Below are positions 1 through 6,410 of a DNA stretch of 11,557 nt, one piece after another. The notes beneath the pieces were generated by a model. That model was not told where the DNA came from, made no database searches, and worked only from the letters and a program-made list of their open reading frames with translations. This DNA is from Bryobacterales bacterium (GTDB taxonomy: Bacteria; Acidobacteriota; Terriglobia; Bryobacterales; Bryobacteraceae), in the NCBI GenBank assembly GCA_003132865.1, contig PKYZ01000274.1, positions 5,406 to 16,962 on the forward strand, in the 5' to 3' direction. The stretch's first letter is position 1. The number at the start of each line of letters is the position of its first letter. The position numbers and the translations under genes were made by a program.

Positions 1-2
1 AA

Positions 3-1217
3 TTGCGCGAGCAGCGCGAACAGGAGTTGGAAGACCAGCGGGAGTTCCTGGAGAAGTTGGAGATCGAAGCGGCGGCGCTGGGCGAAGATCATTCGGCGTT
101 GCGCGCGGAACTGGCCGGCCTGGAGGAGCGGCATCGCGCCGAGCGCGCCGCTATGGGCCGCCTGGAAGCCCAGCATAAGGAAGCTACGTCCCGGCTGGGG
201 GCGATCGCGTCGGAGATCGAGCGTCTGGGCGTCCACCGCGCGGGCCTGCTTACCGACAACATCGAGTTGGATCGGAAATTGGCGTCTCTCGCGGAGCAGG
301 CGTTACAGACGGAAGCCGCGGTGAACCAGCTCGCCGCCGAAGAAGCCCGCATGCGCGAGGCTCTGGGCGCCACCGAAGACGAGTTGAAGCAGCTTCGGGT
401 GAAGGTGGAAGAGGCGCATACGAACCGTTCGCAGATCGAAGTGGATCTGGTGAGGCGCCAGGCCGAGCTGAAATATCTCGACGAGACCAGCCGCAAAGAA
501 TTGAATTGCGCCGTCGAGGAACTCCTCCGCGGCGACGAGACCGTTCCGGACATCGAAGCCATAGCCGAGGCCGAGCGTCTCTACGAGGAAGTGCGGGCGC
601 GCATCGAAGCGCTGGGTCCCGTCAACGCGCAGGCCATGGAGGAGTTTCAGGAAGCCTCGCAGCGCCAGGAGTTCCTGAGCGTGCAGCGGCAGGATTTGCT
701 GGATTCCATCCGCGATACCGAGAAGGCCATCGCGGACATCGACGTGGTTTCGCGACAGAAATTCGCCGAAGCGTTCGAGCGCATCAACGAAAATTTCCGC
801 GAGGCGTTTCAGACACTGTTCGGAGGCGGCACTGGCGAGATGCGCCTGACCGACGAAACCAACCTGGCCGATTCCGGCATCGACATCGTGGCTTCGCCTC
901 CGGGCAAGAAGCTGCAAAACGTGCTGCTGCTTTCCGGCGGCGAGAAGGCGCTGGCGGCAGTGGCCCTGCTGATGGCCATCTTCCGCTATCAGCCGAGCCC
1001 CTTCTGCATTCTGGACGAAGTGGATGCGCCGCTGGACGAAGCCAACATCGAGCGGCTGACCCGCCTGCTGCGGGAGATGTCCACCGAGACGCAGTTCATC
1101 GTCATCACGCACTCCAAGAAGACCATGGAGGCGGCGGCGGCCATGTACGGCGTGACCATGCAGGAGCCGGGCGTGTCGAAGCTGGTGTCGGTGAAGTTCC
1201 AGCACGCGGCGGCGTAG
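3..1217 (+). CDS. smc: Chromosome segregation protein SMC, C-terminal part (5' end outside window)
   Basis: This is the last 404 residues of the SMC ATPase, which with ScpA/ScpB forms the condensin that compacts and segregates the chromosome. The reading frame is open to the left edge, so the N-terminal Walker A head, first coiled-coil arm and hinge lie upstream; whole SMCs are about 1,150-1,300 residues. Residues 1 to about 165 are a charged Glu/Arg/Ala-rich coiled coil. The C-terminal head carries the ABC signature LSGGEK (L310-K315), the Walker B stretch FCILDEVDAP with D338 and catalytic E339, and the switch histidine in VITHSKKTM. The protein ends normally in KLVSVKF plus a short tail, at a TAG. 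The visible frame is intact and codon use matches the GC-rich background. It is a core gene and marks the edge of the accessory zone that begins just after it. Confidence 0.96.
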   Translation: MREQREQELEDQREFLEKLEIEAAALGEDHSALRAELAGLEERHRAERAAMGRLEAQHKEATSRLGAIASEIERLGVHRAGLLTDNIELDRKLASLAEQALQTEAAVNQLAAEEARMREALGATEDELKQLRVKVEEAHTNRSQIEVDLVRRQAELKYLDETSRKELNCAVEELLRGDETVPDIEAIAEAERLYEEVRARIEALGPVNAQAMEEFQEASQRQEFLSVQRQDLLDSIRDTEKAIADIDVVSRQKFAEAFERINENFREAFQTLFGGGTGEMRLTDETNLADSGIDIVASPPGKKLQNVLLLSGGEKALAAVALLMAIFRYQPSPFCILDEVDAPLDEANIERLTRLLREMSTETQFIVITHSKKTMEAAAAMYGVTMQEPGVSKLVSVKFQHAAA

Positions 1218-1218
1218 A

Positions 1219-1491
1219 GTGGGCAGGCTCACAGCCTGCGCGGGACTTCCAGTCCCGCCTGTGCGGCCGCACTACATTACCACTAAGGCCGCAGCGAGAG
1301 TGGGCCGAACCGATGCCGAATGGCTGCGCGAGCGCATACTGGAAGCAGCCGCCACCAGGCCGGCCGTGCTAGCCGCTAAGACTCCATTCGGAATTCTTTA
1401 CGTGCTGGACTTTGGGCTGACCCCTAATTCGGGATCGCCGGTAGTGCGAAGCGGTTGGATTGCACGACATGGCGAGGATTACCGCGATTGA
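1219..1491 (+). pseudogene. Remnant of a DUF6883-family protein (N-terminus lost)
   Basis: From about 1300 the frame encodes TDAEWLRERILEAA, then FGILYVLDFGLTP and VRSGWIARHGEDYRD. These match, from memory, the C-terminal two thirds of DUF6883 proteins (about 110 residues), where the order is D-A-E-W-L-R-E, Y-V-L-D-F, then V-R-S-A-W-I-V-R-x-G-E-D. The usual first 35-40 residues are missing: the reading frame instead runs back through the REP-like hairpins, which is not protein-like. The usual end after GED (Pro-Arg-Leu then an aromatic tail) is cut by TGA. I therefore read it as a decayed copy rather than a 90-residue gene starting at the GTG at 1219. Next to it lies a DUF4926 gene, the common partner of DUF6883, which supports the family call. 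Confidence 0.6.
1224..1258. repeat. REP-like double hairpin directly after smc
   Basis: Two perfect short hairpins sit side by side 6 bases after the smc stop. The first is CAGGCT-CAC-AGCCTG (1224-1238) and the second GCGGGACT-TCC-AGTCCCGC (1240-1258). No T-run follows, so it is not a classical intrinsic terminator. The paired GC hairpins right behind a stop codon look like a REP-type intergenic repeat that may slow or terminate smc transcription. It overlaps the artificial N-terminus of the following remnant reading frame. Confidence 0.6.
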
Positions 1492-1522
1492 CAACGTGTC
1501 ACTCGAAAGCAGGAGCGACGCG

Positions 1523-1741
1523 ATGAGGATTCCCTTGCTTGCATTGGTGGCATTGACCGAAGACCTTCCTGGCCACAGGCTAACACGCGGGCAAATTGGC
1601 ACTGTGGTCGAGCATCTCAAACGAGACGGCGACCGCGCACTTCTGGTGGAATTCTCCGATGAGCAGGGGCAGACATACGCGATGGTCCCAGTGCGGCCCG
1701 AACAGTTGCTGGTGCTCCACCGGAATACCGAAGCCGCCTAG
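1523..1741 (+). CDS. DUF4926 domain protein
   Basis: A 72-residue protein starting MRIPLLALVALTEDLP, followed by LTRGQIGTVVE, LLVEFSDEQGQTYAMV and PEQLLVL. This matches the DUF4926 pattern: a hydrophobic start, acidic E-D-L-P, a G-x-G-T-V turn, an E-F-S-D strand and a closing L-x-P-x-Q-L-L-V-L. The fold is expected to be a small SH3-like beta barrel; no biochemical role is established to my knowledge. The ATG at 1523 is preferred over the TTG at 1460 because AGGAG lies 7 bases upstream (1511-1515) and the extra 21 residues have no family match. DUF4926 genes often follow DUF6883 genes, as the remnant does here, so this may be the surviving partner of a broken two-gene unit. The frame is complete with no sign of decay. 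Confidence 0.75.
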   Translation: MRIPLLALVALTEDLPGHRLTRGQIGTVVEHLKRDGDRALLVEFSDEQGQTYAMVPVRPEQLLVLHRNTEAA

Positions 1742-1751
1742 ACCTAGAGAA

Positions 1752-1991
1752 CTACCGGCAAAAACGGCAAAATTGTTTCGCAATGGCCGCAGTCAGGGCG
1801 TCCGGCTCCCGCGCGAATTCCGCTTCGGGGGCGACCATGTGTTCCTGAAGCGGGTCGGCAACGGAGTGCTCATCCTGCCTTCCAAGAAGGGCTGGGACAC
1901 GCTCATTCATAGCTTTGGCGAGTTTTCTGAAGATTTCATGGCCGAGCGTGACCAACCCGAGCAGCAGGACCGCTCGGAAGTGATTCGATGA
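1752..1991 (+). CDS. VapB/VagC-type antitoxin (SpoVT-AbrB fold), start codon apparently lost
   Basis: The frame reads AKTAKLFRNGRSQGVRLPRE, then FRFGGDHVFLKRVGNGVLIL and KKGWDTLI, the signature of VagC/VapB antitoxins: an N-terminal swapped-hairpin DNA-binding domain and an acidic C-terminal toxin-wrapping tail (here EFSEDFMAERDQPEQQ). Such antitoxins neutralise a PIN-domain RNase and repress their own operon. Family members normally begin 3-4 residues before K-T-A-K-L-F, where this sequence has CTA (1752) and no ATG, GTG or TTG. The only nearby starts are a TTG at 1773, inside the first strand, or an ATG at 1659 that would add 31 residues overlapping the DUF4926 gene in another frame. The stop (TGA 1989-1991) overlaps the toxin ATG by four bases, the normal arrangement. 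Given the dead toxin, the antitoxin is probably also decaying. Confidence 0.72.
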   Translation, partial: LPAKTAKLFRNGRSQGVRLPREFRFGGDHVFLKRVGNGVLILPSKKGWDTLIHSFGEFSEDFMAERDQPEQQDRSEVIR

Positions 1992-2358
1992 AGGTTCTGC
2001 TCGACACCGACACATGCATCCACCTGATCCGCTACCAGCCCGCAGCAATGCTGTAGCGCCTCAAACGCTACGCACTGGGCGATATCGGGATCTCCTCGAT
2101 TACCTTGGCTGACCTCTCCTTCGGCGCGGCGAGGGGGCAGCAGCGGGAACGGAATAAAGCCGCGCTGGACGACTTTACGGCGGCGCTGGAGATCGCTCCG
2201 TTCGACGCTGCGGCAGCGGTGACGTACGGCGCGGTACGGGCGATGCTTGAGGTCCGCGGCGCAGGCATGTTAGCCTCAAGGTCACTCTGGTGACCCACAA
2301 CACGCGCGAGTTCTCCAGAATCGCCGGCCTTCGCCTGGCGGATTGGGTAGAAACCTGA
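1988..2358 (+). pseudogene. VapC-type PIN-domain toxin, inactivated
   Basis: The ATG at 1988 overlaps the antitoxin stop. Translation gives MKVLLDTDTCIHLIRYQPAA, with the first PIN acidic residue at D6, then meets TAG at codon 23 (2054-2056), where homologues have Glu or Gln before R-L; a single base change from GAG would explain it. The same frame continues as ISSITLADLSFGAARGQQRE, then AALDDFTAALEIAPFDAAAA and MLEVRGAG, all VapC-like, until about 2265. There the segment that should carry the GPxDLLIAAxA catalytic aspartate is missing. The tail VTLVTHNTREFSRIAGLRLA resumes in another frame near 2277 and ends at TGA 2356-2358. A nonsense mutation plus an out-of-frame deletion of about 45-50 bases therefore removes any RNase activity. 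Confidence 0.88.
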
Positions 2359-2439
2359 TGCTCTCACTTGAGCCCCCAGCGCTTGACCGAGGGTTGCGCA
2401 GCGGGTAGGTCCCCGCTTAACCTGGATGGATCGATGCCG

Positions 2440-2949
2440 ATGACTCCATTCGTGGAACGATTCCCTGAGGTGGGAGCGCGCGAAACCAGGTCCGTTACGG
2501 TCGCCCAGCGGCAGGATCTTCCAGATGGGGAATATGGCTTCCTGGAGCTTTATTGCAACGAGCCCGGCTGCGACTGCCGCCGGGTGACGATCCTGGTGTT
2601 GCGGCCAGAGACCGGGTGGAGCAAGATCTGGGCCACTATCGGCTACGGCTGGGAGAGTCTGGATTTCTACAGGGAATGGGGCGGGGCCCACAGCGATCCC
2701 ATCGAAATGAAGGGGCCGGACCTCGATCCGCTCAATGCACAGACCGAGTACTCGTCCGCACTCCTGAATCTGTTTCGATTCCTTATTCAGTCAACCGATT
2801 ACGTCGAGCGCCTTAAACGGCATTACCAGATGTTCCGGGACTCCGTAGAGAAAGCAGGTGGCCGGCGGGGCAGCCTGGAAGCCAATCGCATCGAAAATAA
2901 ACGGAGGCGCCTCCGTGACCCGAAGCGTCGGAGTCGGCATCCTCACTGA
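2440..2949 (+). CDS. Conserved hypothetical protein with a Cys-x4-Cys-x-Cys motif
   Basis: About 169 residues. The start at ATG 2440 (MTPFVERFPE) lies 9 bases after GGATGGA; the ATG at 2434 is equally in frame, and the longer frame back to 2368 has no protein-like character. The best-conserved-looking part is FLELYCNEPGCDCRRVTILV, with C39, C44 and C46 in a C-x4-C-x-C cluster that could bind a metal, followed by TGWSKIWATIGYGWESLDFY, which is rich in aromatics. I believe proteins with this LYCxxxxCDCRR pattern occur as uncharacterised genes in several phyla, but I cannot name a domain. The last 30 residues are strongly basic and Arg-rich (RRLRDPKRRSRH) and encode a perfect DNA palindrome, so the natural C-terminus may have been altered. 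Function unknown; probably cytoplasmic, as no signal or membrane segment is visible. Confidence 0.7.
   Translation: MTPFVERFPEVGARETRSVTVAQRQDLPDGEYGFLELYCNEPGCDCRRVTILVLRPETGWSKIWATIGYGWESLDFYREWGGAHSDPIEMKGPDLDPLNAQTEYSSALLNLFRFLIQSTDYVERLKRHYQMFRDSVEKAGGRRGSLEANRIENKRRRLRDPKRRSRHPH
2901..2916. repeat. 16-bp perfect palindrome
   Basis: ACGGAGGCGCCTCCGT reads the same on both strands. It lies inside the Arg-rich 3' end of the hypothetical gene ending at 2949. It could be a dimeric protein binding site or chance in GC-rich DNA. There is no loop, so a stable RNA hairpin is unlikely. Confidence 0.35.
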
Positions 2950-2990
2950 GTTGCGCCGGCGGTTCGGCGCCTCACTGGGATCGAAGAAGC

Positions 2991-3376
2991 TCACCCCAAC
3001 GCCTGCGCCAAATCCCCAATCAGGTCCTCCGCATTCTCCAGACCCACCGAAATCCGCAGCAAATTCTGCGGCGTGCGCGTGTTCGGCCCTTCCACCGATG
3101 CGCGATGCTCGATCAAGCTTGCGTGCCGCCCAGGCTGGTAGCGCGCGTAAAGACCTGGACGCGTGCCGCCACCTGCATCGCCCGTTCCCGCCCGCCACGC
3201 ACTTCGAGCGAGAGCATGCCCCCGAACCCGGTCATTTGGCGTGCGGCAACCGCATGGCCCGGATGGTCCGCGAGGCCAGGGTAATGTACCGCCTCCACCG
3301 CCGAGTGCGATTTCAGGAATGCCGCGATGCGGCCCGCACCCACCGCCTGCGCCCGCACGCGGCATGGCAGCTGAAG
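2991..3376 (-). pseudogene. Cys/Met-metabolism PLP enzyme (cystathionine gamma-synthase/lyase type), C-terminal remnant
   Basis: On the minus strand, from about 3376 downwards, the frame reads GRIAAFLKSHSAVEAVHYPG, HPGHAVAARQMTGFGGMLSL and EVRGGRERA, ending with TSLGGTQA and TGA. One base out of phase it continues SLIEHRASVEGPNTRTPQNL, then LRISVGLENAEDLIGDLAQA, to a TGA at 2991-2993. These are the successive C-terminal motifs of trans-sulfuration PLP enzymes (V-H-Y-P-G-L, G-F-G-G-M-L-S, S-L-G-G-x-x-S-L-I-E-H, R-x-S-V-G-L-E). The break near 3120 fits a one-base deletion between SLGG and the SLIEH stretch. The PLP lysine and the whole N-terminal two thirds (about 260 residues) are absent; recognisable homology stops near 3376, where the accessory island begins. 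It is non-functional. I cannot tell synthase from lyase using this part alone. Confidence 0.88.
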
Positions 3377-3602
3377 TACCGGTTCGTTGCCTCGACCCTG
3401 AAGGTGATTTCTGCGCTCTGGCGGCTGCTGGTGCTCTCGGTTGGCACCCGGCGATCTCTCAGCGATGGCGGCTCCGGGCGTCTGCGTGACCGGGGCCGGG
3501 TTCGTGCAAAGCGGGGCAGGTATTCTAATGGGCGACTGCGTGTGGTGCGGACTGGCCTTCACTTTGGTCTGCGCCAAGCCTGGGCCATGTTGATGATCGC
3601 CT
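3377..3602. other. Gap of about 226 bases with no recognisable gene
   Basis: Between the broken PLP-enzyme remnant and the stop of the first island gene I find no frame with a protein family signature on either strand. The long overlapping frames here are Arg/Pro/Gly-rich and typical of noncoding GC-rich DNA. It may be further decayed remnant sequence or the left flank of the island. Confidence 0.4.
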
Positions 3603-4313
3603 TTACGTGGCCGCTTCATCCTTCGCCTTTTCCTCGGGCGTGTCCCACAAATCTTTGCGGCCAGCTTTCTGCAACTGGAGTTGAAGTTCGACCAGTTTGC
3701 GCATTTTGCTTTCCAAACTAGACTGGAAAGCTGCGGACCTAACAACAGATTCATCGGTGGTGATTTCCTTTATTGCTTCCCGTGCCAGTTGAGAAACTTC
3801 GTCTGCCACAGCAAAAGGAGCGAGACGGACATGAAGGATGAAATCTTTTGCAACTTCATGTAAGTCCTTAATTACCTGAAGTAGCCGCTGTTCATTGGCG
3901 GGATTGCTATTGTCGTTCAGCGCAATCGAGAGTAATTGGATCGTGCTGTAAGTAAATATTAAGTTTGTCGTCGCCTTCATGAGACCCGTGTAAATGTCCT
4001 TCCGAAACGCCCACCGATTATCCCGGCTTTTCGCTTCTGCGGCGATCTTGTCTTTGGCGATTTCGAGTTTCAGTTGGTGTTGACGATTAGCGGCATTCTC
4101 GGCAGCGTTGCGTTTGTTCGTCCACCAAACGCCTAAGAACGCAATGCCAGCACCAATGATACCGGGTACGACCATTTCAGCGAGATGTACCCAAGGGTTC
4201 GTCGGCGGCGCTTCGAGCTTTATGACTATCGGCGGTTGGGCCGGTTGCTGTGCAGGAGCTTGCGACCAGCCGGGAACGCTGAAAATGGTGAGTGTGAGAA
4301 GGAATCGTCGCAT
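3603..4313 (-). CDS. Island gene 3: exported/membrane protein with coiled coil, unknown function
   Basis: 236 residues from the ATG at 4311-4313; a TTG at 4325 would add only four residues. Residues 1-19 (MRRFLLTLTIFSVPGWSQA) look like a cleavable signal peptide. A Gln/Pro-rich spacer (20-40) follows, then one membrane segment (about 45-65, MVVPGIIGAGIAFLGVWWTN). A charged helical region (67-100, KRNAAENAANRQHQLKLEIA and onward) is likely a coiled coil, and the rest is mostly helical with a basic/acidic C-terminus. Topology would put most of the protein inside the cell. I recognise no catalytic motif; proteins with the same TM-then-NKRN-coiled-coil layout exist as hypotheticals. It is the last of three same-strand genes, beginning 17 bases after the stop of the previous one, with no clear Shine-Dalgarno sequence, so it is probably co-transcribed and translationally coupled. 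DNA is AT-richer than the flanks, suggesting transfer. Confidence 0.75.
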   Translation of the reverse strand: MRRFLLTLTIFSVPGWSQAPAQQPAQPPIVIKLEAPPTNPWVHLAEMVVPGIIGAGIAFLGVWWTNKRNAAENAANRQHQLKLEIAKDKIAAEAKSRDNRWAFRKDIYTGLMKATTNLIFTYSTIQLLSIALNDNSNPANEQRLLQVIKDLHEVAKDFILHVRLAPFAVADEVSQLAREAIKEITTDESVVRSAAFQSSLESKMRKLVELQLQLQKAGRKDLWDTPEEKAKDEAAT

Positions 4314-4330
4314 CGTTTCAGCCAATGTGT

Positions 4331-5164
4331 TTAATTGAATGGAAGAGGAAGTGTAGGCTCCCCAAAGTAGTACTTAAGGACAGCGACGGCGGGCACGCCG
4401 ACAAGAATCACCGCCCCGATCAGCGGTCCAGATTTGATGATGGAGGAAGCGCTAAGTGGCACGTCGGAAACCTTGGAAACAATCCAGTTGAGTGTCATCG
4501 TCATGGGTATTACGGAAGCGAAAACAAGCAGAACATACACAATCTTGAACCAGGAGCTTCGCTGTATTGCCGATTGATGCACGCTAAGTGTAGGCTGTCC
4601 TTCCAGCGACCCCGAAGGTCTGATAGATGTTTCGGTCGGACCCGCAAGAATGAACTGAATGACCGCAGCATCGTTGTGCTCTAAAATCTTCCACGAGACT
4701 GTGACCTTACCGTCCGCTATCTGAGTTTGGTCCACCACGATCTGAGTGAACGGCCTACTGACGTGTCGGATTCGGGCTTCAAGTATTGGGACTTTGGGTG
4801 ATGTCTCTAGAGTGATGGGCGAAAGAACGTGTTCAGGACGTATCGATTCTTTGCCTGCGTTCCAGAGTTCGACCTGTAGCGCCGTGACATCCGTTGAGAC
4901 ATCCTTGCCCCTATACAGCACATGCAGGTCTGAGCTTTGACCACTTTTTACGATAGTCGTTTTCGATGGGTTGACGTAAAGTGAAAGCTCCTTGGTCTTA
5001 AAGCCTGCGACCCCGAAATACACAGTTGCGCCAAAGGAGAGTACCCCGAGAAGAAAGGTCACAGGGCCGACAAGCGGATTGTGATTGAACCACCGTGTGA
5101 TTTTGCCTTTCGCTCTGGTCTTGCCGATTGCGGCGTCGTTGAGGGATGCTGGTGGCGGCTCCAT
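4331..5164 (-). CDS. Island gene 2: three-TM protein with extracytoplasmic beta-rich domain, unknown function
   Basis: 277 residues. The ATG at 5162-5164 has AAGGA (complement of 5174-5178) nine bases upstream, a good ribosome site. Membrane segments are at about 31-53 (LVGPVTFLLGVLSFGATVYF), 206-229 and 246-266. Between the first and second lies a domain of about 150 residues with alternating hydrophobic pattern, presumably beta strands, containing LQVELWNAGKESIRPEHVLS (96-115) and VSWKILEHNDAAVIQ (156-170). I recall similar hypothetical proteins with the W-N-x-G-K-x-S-I-R-P-E and L-E-H-N-D motifs in other soil bacteria, but no named family or activity. No enzyme motif is visible. It lies 79 bases downstream of gene 1 and 17 bases upstream of gene 3, on the same strand. 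The base composition is lower in GC than the surrounding chromosome. Confidence 0.8.
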   Translation of the reverse strand: MEPPPASLNDAAIGKTRAKGKITRWFNHNPLVGPVTFLLGVLSFGATVYFGVAGFKTKELSLYVNPSKTTIVKSGQSSDLHVLYRGKDVSTDVTALQVELWNAGKESIRPEHVLSPITLETSPKVPILEARIRHVSRPFTQIVVDQTQIADGKVTVSWKILEHNDAAVIQFILAGPTETSIRPSGSLEGQPTLSVHQSAIQRSSWFKIVYVLLVFASVIPMTMTLNWIVSKVSDVPLSASSIIKSGPLIGAVILVGVPAVAVLKYYFGEPTLPLPFN

Positions 5165-5243
5165 GCATTTGTGTCCTTACAAACATTTTAACGGACAGTC
5201 GTGTCGTTTTGAAATAGCGAATTGCAGGCGAACCAATAAAAGT

Positions 5244-6104
5244 CTACTGGATATTGATTTCGGGTTCCTTTGTGCCTACCGGTTTCGGAAGTTTTCCCCA
5301 AAGTTTCGTGCGTAGCCATGTTAGTATAGCACCGCCAATAACACCGACCAACACGTAAATCGCCTCGACAGCTTTCAGATCACGAAGCTGACGAATAAAA
5401 TACGCCCAACTGAAATTCACATTAGTATGTTCATTGCCGCTCCTGAGAGATTGTTCAAATGGACCATACTGCGTTTTCAGAATAGCGGTGAGCTTCCAAG
5501 CGATTAGGTGATCGCCGGTAGTCTTTGCCGTGATTATCCACTGGGCTAATCCAAGACCGGAAAGTGTTGAGAATTCGCCTTTGTCATTTCCGACGATCCG
5601 GCATTCCAAGCCCGAATCGGTAGTCAGATAGCCCTTCATCGAGACGGTCATCAGAGCGTTGTGAAGTTCAGTCAATCGCTCCGATGCCGTGCGTCTGGCT
5701 TCATCTTCAAGTTTGAGTAGTTCTGGTTTGCCGATCTCCAGCGAAACTTCGGCACTCTCGCCTTGCGTCATGTTTAGCGGCGAATGAAAATGAATGTCGG
5801 CATGAGCTTCGGCAGCGGCAAGCTCGGCATTGCCGGTTGACTGCATTCTGCTCTCGAACGATTTAGGACGGTGGATGCGGCGGATTTGCCCGGTAGCGCC
5901 GCTTGTGCCCGGAGGGTCGAGAGGAAGCGGTTCGAATTCTTCGGGGTTGTCTGGTGGACCGTGTTTCGGCAGGGTTCGAACCATCGACCTGATGAGTACG
6001 CAGAAGGCGATCACCAGAACAACAGAAAATCCGAAACTGAATACGGTTCGTACCGTGCAATCATTGTAGTCTAATGCAACGTGCTTGCACAGACTGGACT
6101 TCAA
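5244..6104 (-). CDS. Island gene 1: two-TM protein with predicted beta-sandwich domain, unknown function
   Basis: Up to 286 residues. No ATG lies ahead of the first membrane segment; the TTG at 6102-6104 is the only in-frame start that keeps it. The next ATG (codon 41) would remove it, so the start is uncertain. Layout: TM1 about 21-38 (VFSFGFSVVLVIAFCVLI), a Pro-rich linker (45-70), a domain at about 100-230, and TM2 about 247-264 (EAIYVLVGVIGGAILTWL). The domain contains ADIHFHSPLNMTQGESAEVS, then MTVSMKGYL, an acidic stretch, LAQWIITAKTTGDHLIAWKL. The spacing of a P-x-x-M entry strand, an S-M turn and a W-x-I-x-A-x-x-x-G-x-H-x-L repeat resembles a beta-sandwich module I have seen at the C-terminus of multi-domain bacterial signalling proteins; I cannot give it a name. 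It is first in the three-gene unit. Confidence 0.72.
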   Translation of the reverse strand: MKSSLCKHVALDYNDCTVRTVFSFGFSVVLVIAFCVLIRSMVRTLPKHGPPDNPEEFEPLPLDPPGTSGATGQIRRIHRPKSFESRMQSTGNAELAAAEAHADIHFHSPLNMTQGESAEVSLEIGKPELLKLEDEARRTASERLTELHNALMTVSMKGYLTTDSGLECRIVGNDKGEFSTLSGLGLAQWIITAKTTGDHLIAWKLTAILKTQYGPFEQSLRSGNEHTNVNFSWAYFIRQLRDLKAVEAIYVLVGVIGGAILTWLRTKLWGKLPKPVGTKEPEINIQ

Positions 6105-6124
6105 AGGTCACCGAGACCGTTTTG

Positions 6125-6405
6125 ACTGGTGGGGCGCATGGCGTCCAAAATCGCTACATCGTGGCGGCTGGTGGCGTCGGGTGCGTCTTGTCCGGGTTCT
6201 GGCGTCGTGGTGCCGCACGGGTCACTTTTCGCCGGGTTCCTTGCCGTCTGGCGTGGCGTTCTTGTGCGACTGTCGCTCGAAACGTGGCGGTCGTGGCGTT
6301 TGGTTGGCGGCTGGTGGCGTCGGTTCGTGGGTGCTGGTGCTGTCGGTGGCGTCCTGGTGCTGTCGAGTCCGGTCGGGGTTCTGGCGTCCTGGTGGCGTTC
6401 CCTTC
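6125..6405. repeat. Degenerate GT-rich repeat region upstream of the island genes
   Basis: No credible gene lies between the island and the chemoreceptor remnant; open frames here are low-complexity (Arg/Pro/Thr or Val/Trp/Gly). The plus strand carries TGGCGT ten times (6139, 6172, 6200, 6249, 6254, 6294, 6315, 6347, 6382, 6393) at irregular spacing. An exact 18-base direct repeat, GGCGGCTGGTGGCGTCGG, occurs at 6163-6180 and 6306-6323. GGGTTCTGGCGTC occurs at 6194-6206 and 6376-6388. On the minus strand, the direction of the island genes, the transcript would be C/A-rich and G-poor with repeated ACGCCA units. That is the composition expected of a long unstructured leader or a Rho-binding region. 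Confidence 0.6.
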
Positions 6406-6410
6406 GCAAC

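Noticed and set aside
303..1232. 309-residue open frame on the minus strand opposite smc
   Set aside because: His/Leu/Arg-rich translation with no family signature, fully antisense to the well-supported SMC head; a shadow of GC-rich codon use.
2858..3721. 287-residue plus-strand open frame
   Set aside because: It overlaps the PLP-enzyme remnant and the end of an island gene, and its translation is Arg/Pro/Ser-rich with no protein-like domain.
3603..6104. Island genes considered as a transposon or prophage
   Set aside because: No transposase, integrase, phage structural gene or clear terminal inverted repeat is visible at either edge.
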